Below, piece by piece: positions 1 through 11,415 of a stretch of DNA of 64,000 nt. The notes beneath the pieces are model-generated. The model saw nothing but the letters and a program-made list of their open reading frames with translations. It did not search any database and was not told the DNA's origin. The DNA lies in assembly GCA_001643675.2 (NCBI GenBank), contig LSRY02000049.1:310001-374000 (forward strand), written 5' to 3'. Position 1 is the stretch's first letter. Every line of letters begins with the position of its first letter. Position numbers and translations under genes: made by a program. The stretch comes from Monocercomonoides exilis. Taxonomy: Eukaryota > Preaxostyla > Oxymonadida > Polymastigidae.

Positions 1-2808
1 ACTTTGCATCCGTCTGATTCAACTGCCTCAGGCGGACTTGCAGCTCAACAGCAGCCAGATTCTGAGCAGCAGAAATCCTTCCAGGGAAATAGAACAGAGA
101 ATGACAATGGGCAGATGAATTATCCGCAGAGGCAAGCATTGCAAAAGCAAGAGCAACAACAGCAGCCGCAGTTTGGATCAGGCAACCTACAAGTGCTGCC
201 AACGATGATGCAAACTCCTCAGCAGAATCCACAAATGACCCAGTCAACATACTTTTCCACACCTCAGTTCCAGCAAACAAGCATTTCATCATCTTCACAG
301 CCTGGCCCGCCTGTGAGAGTCGGGGGAGATGGGCAAATCCAGTCTCAATCAATTAGACTGACTGGATTTCAGATGGGTGGAACACCAACCAACACTCAGC
401 AACAGCAGAAATCTCAAAATTCACAGCAATTCCAACAGAATCAGCCACCGCCATTGGAAAAACAAGACTCACAATCAACAAACAGCAGTTCGAGAAAGGG
501 AACTCGTCCACCATCGCTGGATCTGAATCTGGTGAGAGACAAAAAAGGAGCAGGAAATGGGAAAACGATTGAGATGGAAGAGATGAATGAAAACAACGAA
601 GACAACAATGGAGGAGACAATGAAAATGATAATGACAACGATGCTGATAATGACGAGGGATCAAACGATGGTGGGAAGACAGGAAGAACAGTCACATCTA
701 TTGACGGTGGGCAAACAGCACGTCTTTATTCACTCGATGTTCCGCCAACACCGCCGTCGCCTTCAGGCGCTGGGGCAGCTCATTTTGATGTGGCTGAGCT
801 GAATCCGCACGTCCGAAGCGAAAGAGAATTCAAAGAATGGTCGAGAAACGTGAAGCATGCAGTGGCTGAGGTACAGAATAAATCACTGAAGTTTCCATCA
901 GTCGTGAATGCATGGGTTGTTGGGCGTGTTTCATTTGCGATCGCAGCCATCTTTGCACTTGGCTTCTCCACAATGTATCTGGCGTTCACTTCATTGCAGC
1001 AGACGAATGTTTTAGCGAATCAGATGATTTTGTCGTCAATCCGAACTGCACAATTGTTACAAATGCAGTATTTCTCTATCCAACTTGTGCACAACAACAC
1101 ATTTATGCCTCTTACAAACATGGTTGACGAAAGTGCAACATCTCCTGTGTTTAGGGATCTTATACACGCAATGAACAATCCTCTAGACATTCAGACACTT
1201 CTTTCTGAAAGTCGCGAGTTCTTCAACAAAATCGATGTCCATCTGCGATATGGAAACTCATTGTATTCAGACAGCAATGATACCATATTAGATAAATTGG
1301 TTACAACACAACTTGAAGGTACAAATTCTGAGTTGGATAAGGTTATGTTTGATCAGGCAACATGTTTACGAACTGACAACTCTGAATGCCCGCCCGACAG
1401 CTCTCGAAACTACCTCCTAACACATTCATTTTCAGGTCTTGATGCTCTTTTCCAAATATTCTTGTCGGATGTGCTTCATATTTCTCGTCTTCCTATTGCT
1501 CTTGTAAGTCCTTCATCTCCTCATTTCCTACGACTTTTCTCTATCGGAAACAATGATTTGTATACAGGAAGCATTCGCTATTCCAACACGCTGTTTCAAC
1601 ATGCCAATTCGTTTGTGGAGCAGGCAAAGCATCAGAACATCAACATCACCATTATCGATTTCAGTGTGTTTTTCGTTGTTGTATTGTTTCTTTTGGTACC
1701 ACTTAGAGGCTATTTCACCAACCTGAATAACCAAACGAGCTTGCTGAATAGTTTGATTCCAGAAATCAACCGAGAGGAGCTTCAGTGGAAAGATGTGTAC
1801 ATCACGCCATTTGCTCCTCTGAACTTTGGAAACAGACGAATTCTATCACTCATCTCTTCAACTGTGGAGTTGTGCGAAGACAAAGACGATTCTTCTTCCT
1901 CTGCAGCTCTCAAAGCAACTGCTGAAAATGTTGTGGCTACGATGCGCATCCAGTTCGACCGTGAAGCCGAATGGATGGCGCAATACGACTATGGAGACGA
2001 CGAGATGATTGAGCATCTTGCAGAGCACAAATACCTCCTCAGAGAAGCTTCCTATCTCCTTCGATTCCTCATTCATCAGCCTGATAGCTCACTTGTCATT
2101 TCAAATGCGCTTCAGCTATTTTTCATTGCTCATTTACAGAAATCAGATAGCGCTTTAGGAACTCACATTCAACAAGAAATACAGCGCAGGCAACAAGAAG
2201 ATCAACTCTTGGCAGCGATGGAAAAAGCAGGAGTTGACAGGGCTGCAGAAGGAGGAGAAATGATGAATCCAGAAGCACTTGGTCAGTTGTGGGGCATGTA
2301 TCCTGGAATGTATTCTGGAATGTTCCCAGGAATGTATCCGGGCATGTACACTGGAGCATATCCAGGAATGGGGCAAGGAATGTATCCAGGAATGGGAATG
2401 GGAATGAACATGGGTATGGGAATGGGAATGCAAGGAATGCCTCAAATGCAGATGGGGCAGATGAATGGGATGGCCGGGATGCAGCAGATGCCAATGGGAG
2501 GCATGAACATGAACTCGTGGGGAGCCAATGGCATGGGCCAACAGCAAGGCATGCAGCAAGGAATGTATGGGATGGGGCTGGTGAGCGGTGGAGTGGATGA
2601 TCCAGGCGTGTATGGAGGCTATGGAACAGGAGGATGGACAGGAATGGTTGGCGGTGGGTCGCAGATTGTCACTGGGCCAGATGGGGCGCTTTGGGAGCAA
2701 TTTGCAGACGGGTCTATGATTCCATATGATGAACAAGGAATGATAAATCGAATGGGGATGCAAGGTGCAATGGGTGTTGGGCCAGGCCTGCAACCAATGC
2801 AAGGCTAG
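1..2808 (+). CDS. Two-pass membrane protein with Gln-rich N-terminus and Met/Gly-rich tail (5' partial)
   Basis: The reading frame is open from the first base, so the start lies upstream of the window; the stop is TAG at 2806-2808. About 935 residues are visible. The first ~190 are Gln/Ser/Pro-rich, followed by an acidic Asn/Asp/Glu/Gly stretch (about residues 195-225). A hydrophobic helix lies near residues 306-331 and another near 550-568. The ~220 residues between them contain several N-x-S/T sites and two cysteines, so I infer they face outside or into a lumen with both ends cytosolic. After the second helix comes a ~180-residue folded-looking segment with acidic and leucine-rich stretches. 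The C-terminal ~170 residues are low complexity, dominated by GMYPGM-type repeats. I do not recognise a family. A two-pass sensor or adaptor is conceivable, but no catalytic domain is seen. Confidence 0.8.
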   Translation, partial: TLHPSDSTASGGLAAQQQPDSEQQKSFQGNRTENDNGQMNYPQRQALQKQEQQQQPQFGSGNLQVLPTMMQTPQQNPQMTQSTYFSTPQFQQTSISSSSQPGPPVRVGGDGQIQSQSIRLTGFQMGGTPTNTQQQQKSQNSQQFQQNQPPPLEKQDSQSTNSSSRKGTRPPSLDLNLVRDKKGAGNGKTIEMEEMNENNEDNNGGDNENDNDNDADNDEGSNDGGKTGRTVTSIDGGQTARLYSLDVPPTPPSPSGAGAAHFDVAELNPHVRSEREFKEWSRNVKHAVAEVQNKSLKFPSVVNAWVVGRVSFAIAAIFALGFSTMYLAFTSLQQTNVLANQMILSSIRTAQLLQMQYFSIQLVHNNTFMPLTNMVDESATSPVFRDLIHAMNNPLDIQTLLSESREFFNKIDVHLRYGNSLYSDSNDTILDKLVTTQLEGTNSELDKVMFDQATCLRTDNSECPPDSSRNYLLTHSFSGLDALFQIFLSDVLHISRLPIALVSPSSPHFLRLFSIGNNDLYTGSIRYSNTLFQHANSFVEQAKHQNINITIIDFSVFFVVVLFLLVPLRGYFTNLNNQTSLLNSLIPEINREELQWKDVYITPFAPLNFGNRRILSLISSTVELCEDKDDSSSSAALKATAENVVATMRIQFDREAEWMAQYDYGDDEMIEHLAEHKYLLREASYLLRFLIHQPDSSLVISNALQLFFIAHLQKSDSALGTHIQQEIQRRQQEDQLLAAMEKAGVDRAAEGGEMMNPEALGQLWGMYPGMYSGMFPGMYPGMYTGAYPGMGQGMYPGMGMGMNMGMGMGMQGMPQMQMGQMNGMAGMQQMPMGGMNMNSWGANGMGQQQGMQQGMYGMGLVSGGVDDPGVYGGYGTGGWTGMVGGGSQIVTGPDGALWEQFADGSMIPYDEQGMINRMGMQGAMGVGPGLQPMQG

Positions 2809-3194
2809 CATACATTTGCACACTTTACAACCATTTCACTCATATTCACATCTCACAATTCATTCATTTCATTTGTCTTTGGTTTAGATTTCCATGCATA
2901 TTGCTCATATCTTCCCACGCTTGTTTATTAGTTTGTCTGCCAAAATGCTTAACATCATATTTAACATTTCATAATGCTTCTATTTAATCGATAGTATTTC
3001 TTTGATATTTTTGTTACACATAAAGCCTGTTTCGTTTAATATTTTAAAATTTTTTTGTTTTGTTTTGTTTTGTTAATGTGAATTGGATGAAGTGATTTTT
3101 GTGATAATTTTCAAAGTGCCACTTCAGCAATCTAATGTTAAGATGAAAGAAAAAATATTTAATGCAAAAATTGATAAATTAATTCTTTGCTCAA
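2809..3194. other. AT-rich convergent intergenic gap
   Basis: The gap separates the 3' ends of the two-pass membrane protein and PPIL3, which converge here. The sequence is AT-rich with T and A runs. I see no coding exon, tRNA-like sequence or repeat in it. Confidence 0.6.
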
Positions 3195-4056
3195 TTATAA
3201 AAAAAATGAACAAACTGGATTAGCATGAATTGTGACTGATATTATTTTAATTTCGTGAATTGGACGACTATTTTCATCGGTTGGCGTTTTCTCCATTGCA
3301 TCAAGCGTGTCAAACCCATCGATAACTCTAAGTTATGTTTCATTAAATTAAAGTTAATTGATATTTCAAAAGTTAAATTCACAAATGCAAATGAATTTGC
3401 TTTCGCTGTACATACTTTCCAAATATGGTATATTTATCGTCCAAATGAGTTTGTTTCGAGTATGTTATGAAAAACTGGGAAGCATTACTTTTCAAAAATT
3501 AAGTCCGATAATAACATTGAAAAATAAAAAAAGTTAATAAATATACATTTTTGATGAAGAGAAAAGTATCAAACGTTCCAGGTTTTCCCATATTTGCCAT
3601 TGAAACAATTCCTCGTCCAGAATGCTAATAAAATATTAAATTTTTTATAAAAAATGATTTGAAATCACTTGTAAAATACAAACAGTTAATAAATCAGAAT
3701 ATTCTTCTTCAAATTTTGTGCCCCAAATAGAAGTTCCACCTCTTCCTAATTTTTTTGTTATTGCAATTAAGCTTTATTGAAAAAATGAAAAAACCTGTTC
3801 CTGTTGGATCACCTCCTTGAATCATAAACCCTCTGATATTTTTGTGGAAAATAGTTCCGTTATAGTATCCGCACGCACAAAGAGCGAGAAAATTCTATTA
3901 TAACGCATGAAATCAAGCAAATAAATATAAATATGTATTTGTGCTAATAAAAACCAAAATCATAAAAACAATAACTACCTCTGCAGCTTTAGGAACGATT
4001 TCACAAAATATTTCTATTTTCAAATCGCCAACATTTGTATGAAGCGTTACAGACAT
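3195..4056 (-). CDS. PPIL3: Cyclophilin-type peptidyl-prolyl isomerase, PPIL3 class
   Basis: Six exons assemble in frame: 4056-3979, 3894-3795, 3745-3684, 3624-3575, 3487-3416 and 3327-3195. They give 164 residues, the usual size of this family. Five introns of 49-88 nt all obey GT-AG. The protein opens [17 protein letters not shown] and contains [26 protein letters not shown] and [15 protein letters not shown]. These blocks match PPIL3, a cyclophilin found in spliceosomal complexes. In human PPIL3 and most cyclophilins the first block reads FHR; here the catalytic Arg position is Lys, so isomerase activity may be weak. The residue at the CypA Trp121 position is His, as in PPIL3 generally. 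The gene converges on its left neighbour and diverges from SMC1, whose start is 148 bp away. The family assignment is firm; exon edges are inferred from phase and homology. Confidence 0.9.
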
Positions 4057-4204
4057 AAAATAAATGTTTATTTTTTTTGTTATATATTCATAAGTTCACA
4101 TGTTTTTTTGTTTTCAACTTAATAATTAAAAACCGAATGAAAAACTTGGAAAACTTTATAACTAATGAAATGGACTCACCCATAAGTTATTTATATCAAA
4201 TCAA
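4057..4204. promoter_or_regulatory. Divergent promoter region between PPIL3 and SMC1
   Basis: These 148 bp lie between the PPIL3 start codon (minus strand) and the SMC1 start codon (plus strand), so both promoters and both 5' UTRs must fit here. The region is AT-rich with a long T run. No specific element is recognised. Confidence 0.45.
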
Positions 4205-7200
4205 ATGAATGTTTCAAATGCAAAAGAGAAGGAAGACGAACTTCCAAAGCTTCCTTCTCATTATTTGCACAAGCTAGTTTGTGTTTACATAAAATTTCAC
4301 ATATTTTTGCACTATTGCTTCTTTTTCGTTGAAAGATCGTGAATAATTTCAAAAGTTACAAAGGCGAACATCTTATTGGACCTTTTCTTCCATTCACTTG
4401 TATCATTGGCCCAAATGGATCAGGTATACAAGATATAAATAAAAAATTTATTCTGCAAATTATTTTCGTTTCAATCATCTTTCTAGGAAAATCAAACATT
4501 ATGGATGCTGTCAGCTTTGTGCTTGGACTGAAAACTTCAATTTTACGTGCTCATAAACTTAGCGATTTTATATATCGAGGATCTGATGAACTTGATGAAA
4601 GTCAAGAGTCGCGCTCGATGTATGTTACTGCGGTTTTCCGAAAAGCAGGCGAGAATGGATTTGAGGATGATACTGATATGATTAATAATGTCAACATTGT
4701 GGATGAAATTTCTTTTACAAGGGAAGTATCTTCTTCATCACCAAATGTGCCTATATATCGAGTTAATGGAAAAGTTAAACAACACAAGGATTATCTTCAA
4801 CAATTAAAGGGAATAGGATTAGATGTTGAAGCTCAAAATTTTTTGATTTTTCAGGGAGACGTTGAAGGAATTGTTCAAATTACACCAAAGGAGCGAACAG
4901 GTTGGTTTGAGAAAGTTAGTGATAGTGCGGAGCTTATTAATGAATATGAAGAATTAAAAGTTTGTCTTTTTAATAGTAGTGTATTTTTTTTTTTATTAAA
5001 TTAACTCAAAATAATCAACATATACAGGAATTAGTCGAACGTTCTGATACAGAAACAAGCATGGTTATGATGAAAAAAAGAACAGTCACACATGAACAGC
5101 GTATTTTTCTTGAGCAAAAAAAGGAATCTGAACGATTTCAACAATTAATGGATGAAAGGGCGTGTTTTTTATAATTTTTTCCCCCTCAAGTTTATTTTAT
5201 TTTTTCTGCAATTGAAAATAAATGAATATTTTGGTGCACGCTTCATTTTTTATTATAGACTGAACTTGAAGCAAAAGCTACACTGTTTCGACTGTACCAC
5301 ATTGAAAAAAGCATTGCAGCAATAGATCGCGATATAGCACATCTGAAGGCAACTAAGCAAGCCCACGAAACAGCGTTGAAAAACGCAACGGTTGAATGGG
5401 AAAAGGCAAAGAAGAAGGAAGCTGAGCATCGGAAGAAATTAGTCGAAGCGGAACAGAGTGTAATTGTACTGGGCAGAAAAGCAGATTCAACAGAGCCAAC
5501 TGAAGCACGCGATGCTGCAGCGGTGAAAAGAGCAAAGGAGAGTGCAGATATCGCGAAGGACAAAGTGGCCAGGCTGCAGAAGGAAATACAGAATGAGAAC
5601 GAGAAAATGAAGGTGCTTGAAGAAAGATTAGCGGCTTTGGATCAAAAATATCAAATGCTGGAAAGTGGAGAAGATATGGAAGAGGAAGAAGAAGAGGAGG
5701 AATCGTCGAATAAAAGAGGAAAAGGAAAAAGTGACAAACAAAAGACAGGAAAGAAGCAGTTGAAGTTGAGCGAAGAGCAGTTGGCGGAATACATTCGGCT
5801 AAAAGAGACAGTGGAAAAGGAGCTTGTTTCAACGAGACAGCAACTGGACGATGTGCTCCTTCCGCAACAGAACAACGACTCAACAGAAGCAGAAAAACGT
5901 GCAAGGCGAATAGCAGAATTGGATGCGAAACGAGCAAGAGCTGAGGAAAGTGCCAATGATGCCAAAGAAAAAAGAGAGAAAATTGTGATGGTTAGAGAAA
6001 AGGAAGCAGAGGAGAAAAAGCAAAAAGCAGAAGAAGATCTTCATTCAGCAAAGGAACAAATAGAAAAACTAAAGTTTGTTTCTATTAATAAAAATGCCTT
6101 TTTTAAAGATAGTTTTTTTTTTCAATATTTTTTAATGATTATAATGTTTGCCCAACTTATCTAAATGATAACAGAAGCAGACAAACAGAAATTGCCGATC
6201 TGATCGAACAGCAGACGCGTCTTATCTCAGCCGCCAGGTGCGACATTCGCGAAACAGCACAAATGGCGCTGCTGCGAGAGACAGTGACCCAGTTGAGTGC
6301 GCAATTTCCTGGTGTCAAAGGGACACTCCATCAGCTGGTGGATTTGTCGCACACTCAGTTCGAGAAGGCAGTGACGACTGCGATGGGGTCGCGAATGAAC
6401 GCAATTGTGGTTGACACCGAGCAAACAGCAAAGGCCTGCCTGCGATTCATCAGAGAGAATCGTATTGGCTCAGGCGGAGATTCAGGTGATGTCGATGACG
6501 GCAGAAGGAGAAATAGAGGCAGAAGAAGCGGAGCAGGCAGAGGAGGCGCTGGCTCTGGCTTTACAAGCTTCACGTTTCTTCCTCTTGATACACTAAATCC
6601 AAAGCCCCTCCAGGAGTCATTGCGTATTTCATTGAAAGCAACATGGAGAGAGAAAGGAAGAAGTAATTCAGCATCATCATCATCAGGCATTGTTAGATCT
6701 CAAATGTCTGAGCCTCAACTGATGATGGATCTCCTCCACTTTGACTCACAATACACACCTGCTGTTTTGTATGCTGTTGGAAGCACTGTTGTGGTGCCAA
6801 CACTCGAAGATGCTATGACGCTTGCCTTTGGTTCTTCGATGATGTCTGGTTCATCAGCTTCAGCTTCTTCTTCTTCTTCTTCTGGTTCGCAGTCATTTGG
6901 AGGAATGCGCATACGTGTGGTTTCGCTGGATGGAGATATTATCTCAAAGAAAGGGCTGATCACCTGCGGATCTCCTGCAGTTGCTGCCAGAGCGCAAGTG
7001 TGGGGACAGAAGGAAGCTGAGCGAGCGAAGAACGAAAGAGCGCGGCTGGTCAGTGAACGGACAGAAATTGCCAGAAGACTCAGAGCAGAGGAGGAAAAAG
7101 CGATGATGGCGGAGATCTCGCTGAAAGGGATGGGAGAGGTACTGATTGGAATTAAGGCAGAGAGAGAAATGCTGGAAGAGAGAGAAGCCAAAGAGGAGAA

Positions 7201-9846
7201 AGAATTGAGCAAAGTGATGGACGAGCTGACGAAACTGACGAAAGATCACGAGGAAAAATCTATTGTTATTCAGCAAAGACAAAAGACAATTGATGAATTA
7301 CTTTCCTTTGTGAAAGATGTTGAAGATAAAGTGTTCAAAGACTTTTGCGAAGTGTGAAATGAAAAATGCTTATTATTAAAAAAATTACTCATAAAAATTA
7401 TTATTATTATTATTATTTTGAAATCTTTATTATTTTGCAATTGTAATGTCTATTTAATATCAATTGCAGAGGTTGAACATTCCTTCAATTCGAGTGTTTG
7501 AGCAAGTGAGAGACGAGCAGCAAAAACAGCGAGAAAGCGAAATGCATTCGATAGAAGTTGATAAGGCTCGCCTTATTTCTCAGATTGAACTGATGAAAGC
7601 AAGAAGCTCAGCGCTTATCCTCAAAAGTGTTCTGAACGAGGAGAAAAAGGCAAATGAAAAGGTTTGATCGTAATGGAATTAAATATTATAGTTTTTTTCC
7701 CATTAAATTCATTATTCGTTTTCAAATGTTTTTTATTCATATTTTTTATGCAAACTAATTTTAGCTCCGAAAAGCAGAAGAACAACACAAAAAGTCTTCG
7801 GAGGCTGTGCAACAGCTGAGAGCAGAATTTGAAGCAGAGAGAGAGAAGCAGCTGAAAGTCGAAGCTGAATGGCGATTGGCTGAAGAGGCACTAATAAATG
7901 CGCAACGTGCAAGACAAGCAGTTGCAGAAGATATAAGTTCGCGAACACTTTCAATTGAAAAATTGGTTTGTATTTTTAATAGTTGATGAAAGTATTTTAA
8001 GTATTTTTATATTATTTTGAATTTGCTAACATTCATATCTGAAAATGAATGTTGACTTCCATTGGCTGAATGAAATGTTGATTGAACTGTGAAGAGAGGG
8101 GAGAAGTCTTCTTTGCAGAGCCGTCGCGACACTTTGTTCACAACAGCGAGAATGGATGAGATCAAAATTCCGACTGTCACTGTTGGTGAATCGATCAAAA
8201 AGAAAGATGATTCTCGAAAGAAAAAAATAGCTTTGGCAAATAAAAAGAAAAAAGGTGAAGATGAAAAGAAAAAGAGCAAAAAAGACAAAAGAATGGAAGA
8301 AAGCGAATCTTCAGAAGAGGAAGAGGAGCCAATGACAAAGAAAAAAAGAGGAAGACCAGTAGCAAAAGGAGGAAAGAAAGAGAAAGCCAAAAAAGAGAAG
8401 AAAGGAGGCAAAGGAGCTGCGGATGTGGTTGAATTGTCAGATGAAAGCGACGAGGAAAACGAGGAAAAAGAAGACGATGAAGAAGGAGCCGATGAAGAAG
8501 ATGAAATAGACATCGAAGAAAGAGTGCCTGCTGGACAAAATCTGATGTTTTCTGAGACGATTGATCTTTCTTTGTCTCAGGTACCATCTCAGTTGGAGTT
8601 GTCTCAGCAAATCACTGCATCTTCTTCTTCATCCTCAGCTTCTTCCTCCTCCTCTTCATCATCTATTCTACCAGTTGAAAAGTTTAGAATTGACTTCAAA
8701 TCTCTCAGCAATGCACTAAAAGCAGTATGTTTCATTCAATATTTGATGTTTTAATCTCATCGCACGAATTTTGCTTTCGACTTGTTTCTTTCCTTTTTAA
8801 CTGTATTTTTGTAGTTGAACGAGAAAGAGGCCGAAGCTCAACAAGAGACTTACAATGAGCAACTGAGGCAGCTCAATCAAGAGTTGAGTGAGATTGTGCC
8901 GAATCTGCATGCTGGAGAGCAATTAGAAGAAGTCGAAGAACGACTGAACAAACTTCGTGCGCAGTTTGCGGCTACACAAGAAAAGAAGAAGAGGAATATG
9001 ACTTTGTTCCAGACTGTTAAGGCTGAGAGAAGAAAGCGCTTTTTGCGAGCATTTTCGCACATGCAGAGCCAAATTGGAGGGATCTATGCAGAGCTCACAC
9101 GCGGCCCAGCAGGTGTAGGCCATGCTATTCTGGAGCTGGAGAACAAAGGCGACGAGCCATACTTGGGAGGAGTGAAGTTCCACACAATGCCACCATCAAA
9201 GGGATTCCGCGAGATGGAGAGTCTGAGCGGTGGGGAAAAGACAATCGCTGCACTCGCTTTTATGTTTGCATTCAACAGCTTCAAGCCATCTCCTTTCATT
9301 TTGCTCGATGAAGTGGATGCTGCGCTTGATAATGTAAACGTGGCAAGAGCAGCTGCTTACATCAGAAGAAGAAGCAATGGTGAACTGACGAAGCATCGGG
9401 GGAGAGGCTTTAATGCATCTCCTTCGTCAATGTTAAATGACAGGACAGGCTCGATTGCCACACCTTCATTGGCCACTGCTCCATTTGATCTTGCAACTCC
9501 GACTCCTTTGCTATCCTCGCCAGAGTCTCCATTTGGCCGTCTCGACTCACAAACGCCAACGCCAGGGCTTCAAATGATGGATGTTTGATTTTTATTTTAA
9601 CATTATTTTATGTTTTATTTATCTTTGATTATTTTAAATCCTTTTTATTGATTTGTTTTATAACATTTGAATTTCTTTATATTTCCCCAGATCTCAAGAT
9701 ATCCTCTTCAGTGCATTGTGATATCTTTGAAGGGTCAATTCTTCGAGTGGGCTGACTTGCTTGTAGGCATAACTCGAAACATTGAGAAAGAATCCTCAGA
9801 TGTTTACACTGTTGATTTAAGGCAATATAGCCTTGACATTCAATGA
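4205..9846 (+). CDS. SMC1: Cohesin ATPase subunit SMC1
   Basis: Eleven exons: 4205-4276, 4336-4423, 4487-4959, 5028-5159, 5259-6073, 6175-7351, 7470-7661, 7765-7965, 8095-8724, 8815-9582 and 9691-9846. They join in frame to 1,567 residues. SMC1 pairs with SMC3 in the cohesin ring that holds sister chromatids together. Visible: NNFKSYKG, Walker A GPNGSGKSN (residues 49-57, split by intron 2), coiled coil, hinge in exon 6, second coil, signature LSGGEKTIA (from 1397), Walker B LLDEVDAALDN (from 1423). The final exon reads FQCIVISLK-like, as RYPLQCIVISLKGQF, which is diagnostic of SMC1. It is longer than the usual ~1,230 residues because of three insertions: a Gly/Arg-rich loop in the hinge, a Lys/Glu-rich NLS-like block in exon 9, and ~75 Ser/Thr/Pro-rich residues in the ATPase head after the Walker B region. 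Intron 4 (5160-5258) appears to start with GC rather than GT. Confidence 0.93.
7397..7418 (+). repeat. ATT trinucleotide microsatellite in SMC1 intron 6
   Basis: A run of about seven ATT units lies inside the 118-nt intron between the hinge exon and exon 7. It is a simple-sequence tract with no predicted function. Confidence 0.7.
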
Positions 9847-10291
9847 TCGTTATTAAATTTTCTTTTTCTTTTTTTTCATTTGCGACATTTTTAAAAATAA
9901 AAACAATATAAAAATGTTCTGATTTTCAGTTATTTAAATTACCAGCATTTGAAGATCCAAGCTCGTCTTAAAAACAAAAATCTGTCTCATTTATAAATTA
10001 ATTACAACCTAATACATATATTTCTTTTTCGTAATCAATAATACTCAATCATCTTCAGATGGTCTGCTTTTGAACATTATTTTTCTATGTTTAAAGGATT
10101 CCAAAACCAAAAAACCGCAGAAAAACAAAATCAGCTATTTTTTGTTTGTCACTTTTTTGAAAATGCTTCCACATGTGCAATTATTCAAATTAATGGAACA
10201 GATAGATAAAGTTTTTTTTTTCAAACAAATGAATTTTTAAAATATTACATAATTGGATCAACTTTGTAAGTGCATTTTCCACAAAAGGAGA
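9847..10291. other. AT-rich gap between SMC1 and V-ATPase subunit c
   Basis: The gap must hold the SMC1 3' UTR and the promoter of the downstream proton-pump gene. It is AT-rich with an AATAAA-like run soon after the SMC1 stop (TAAAAATAAAAAC near 9891-9903). No coding or RNA gene is seen. Confidence 0.5.
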
Positions 10292-11043
10292 ATGTCAATT
10301 GTTGTCAATGAGATTTGCCCACCATTTTCAACTTGGTATGGATACTGTGGAGCTGCAGCTGCTATTATCTTTGCAAGTGTGCCGTTAGCATTTTTATTCA
10401 AAAAATTAATAAAAACTTTTTCTTCCAGACCTTGGATCAGCATATGGAACAGTCACTTCAGGAATGGGAGTATGCTCAATTGGGCCATCTCATCCAAATA
10501 TGGTCATGAAAGGAATTGTACCAACAATTATGGCTGGTTTGTACAAATAATAATTTTTTTATTTTTATTTTCTAAATTTCATAAATATGCAGGTATTTTG
10601 TGTATTTATGGACTAATTGTCGCTATTATTATAAACAGCTCAAGTTTGAATCGTTTTAATTGAGTATTTAATATTGAATATAATTTTTTTAAGTTACAAA
10701 GGAATATACGTATTTCCAAGGATTTGCGCACCTTTCGGCTGGATTAATGGCTGGACTTAGTGCCCTTTGTGCCGGCATTGCGATTGGAGTTGTTGGTGAA
10801 GCTGGAGTTAGAAGTTATGCAAGAGAACCAAAATTGTTTGTTGGAATGCTTCTTATTCTTATCTTTGGGGAAGCTCTTGCACTATATGGACTTATTGTTG
10901 GCTTGATTGTTGGAACAAAAACACCTCAAAGTTTGTTTTTTCTTTCTTTTAACATTATATCCATCATTTTTTTAAAACTTTATGTTAAATAATATTATCT
11001 ACTTTTATTTTCAAAAGATGGATGTGATTTTGTTAGGGTGTAG
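10292..11043 (+). CDS. VMA3: V-type H+-ATPase proteolipid subunit c
   Basis: Five exons: 10292-10376, 10429-10536, 10593-10643, 10694-10930 and 11018-11043. They join to 168 residues, the normal size for subunit c. The protein forms the proton-carrying rotor ring of the vacuolar ATPase in acidic compartments. Four hydrophobic helices are visible. Helix 1 includes [13 protein letters not shown]; the segment after it is [11 protein letters not shown]. Helix 2 carries [14 protein letters not shown]. Helix 3 follows [12 protein letters not shown]. Helix 4 is [20 protein letters not shown], with the essential proton-binding Glu at residue 141. The start ATG was chosen because it gives the standard short N-terminus ([13 protein letters not shown]). 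The last exon codes for only eight residues before TAG and was found by phase. Subunit c'' is less likely because there is no extra N-terminal helix. Confidence 0.92.
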
Positions 11044-11415
11044 ACGATAACAAATACCAATTCCTCTATTTTCTTCTCATCTCTCACTTCTTTTAATAAA
11101 TCACTTTTCTCATCTGGGATGTCAGTTGATTATTAAATCAAAGAATTTTTATCTTACAATTATTTTCTTTATCTTTGAAATTTTTGTTTTGCTTCAACAA
11201 AAAAGCATCAAATAATCAGAAGCAATAGATAAAACATTGCTATGAAATAGAAATGCTTTGGCTAAATTAGCAATTTTCAAGAAATGAAAGAGTTACAAAG
11301 TTTTGCGAGATATCTAAAAACCAAAATATATAATGAAAAGTTCATAAAACGTAAGTGAAGGTGGAACAGAAAGAAGTGAAGATTTGTAATAGAACAGCTA
11401 ACAATGAACAGTACT
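11044..11415. other. Convergent intergenic gap
   Basis: The 3' ends of the V-ATPase gene and RIB43A converge here. An AATAAA hexamer lies near 11095, about 50 nt past the V-ATPase stop, and may be its poly(A) signal. Nothing else is recognised. Confidence 0.5.

Noticed and set aside
10253-10663. 136-codon open frame across the V-ATPase gene
   Set aside because: It reads through real introns in shifting frames. The spliced model restores all four helices and the essential Glu.
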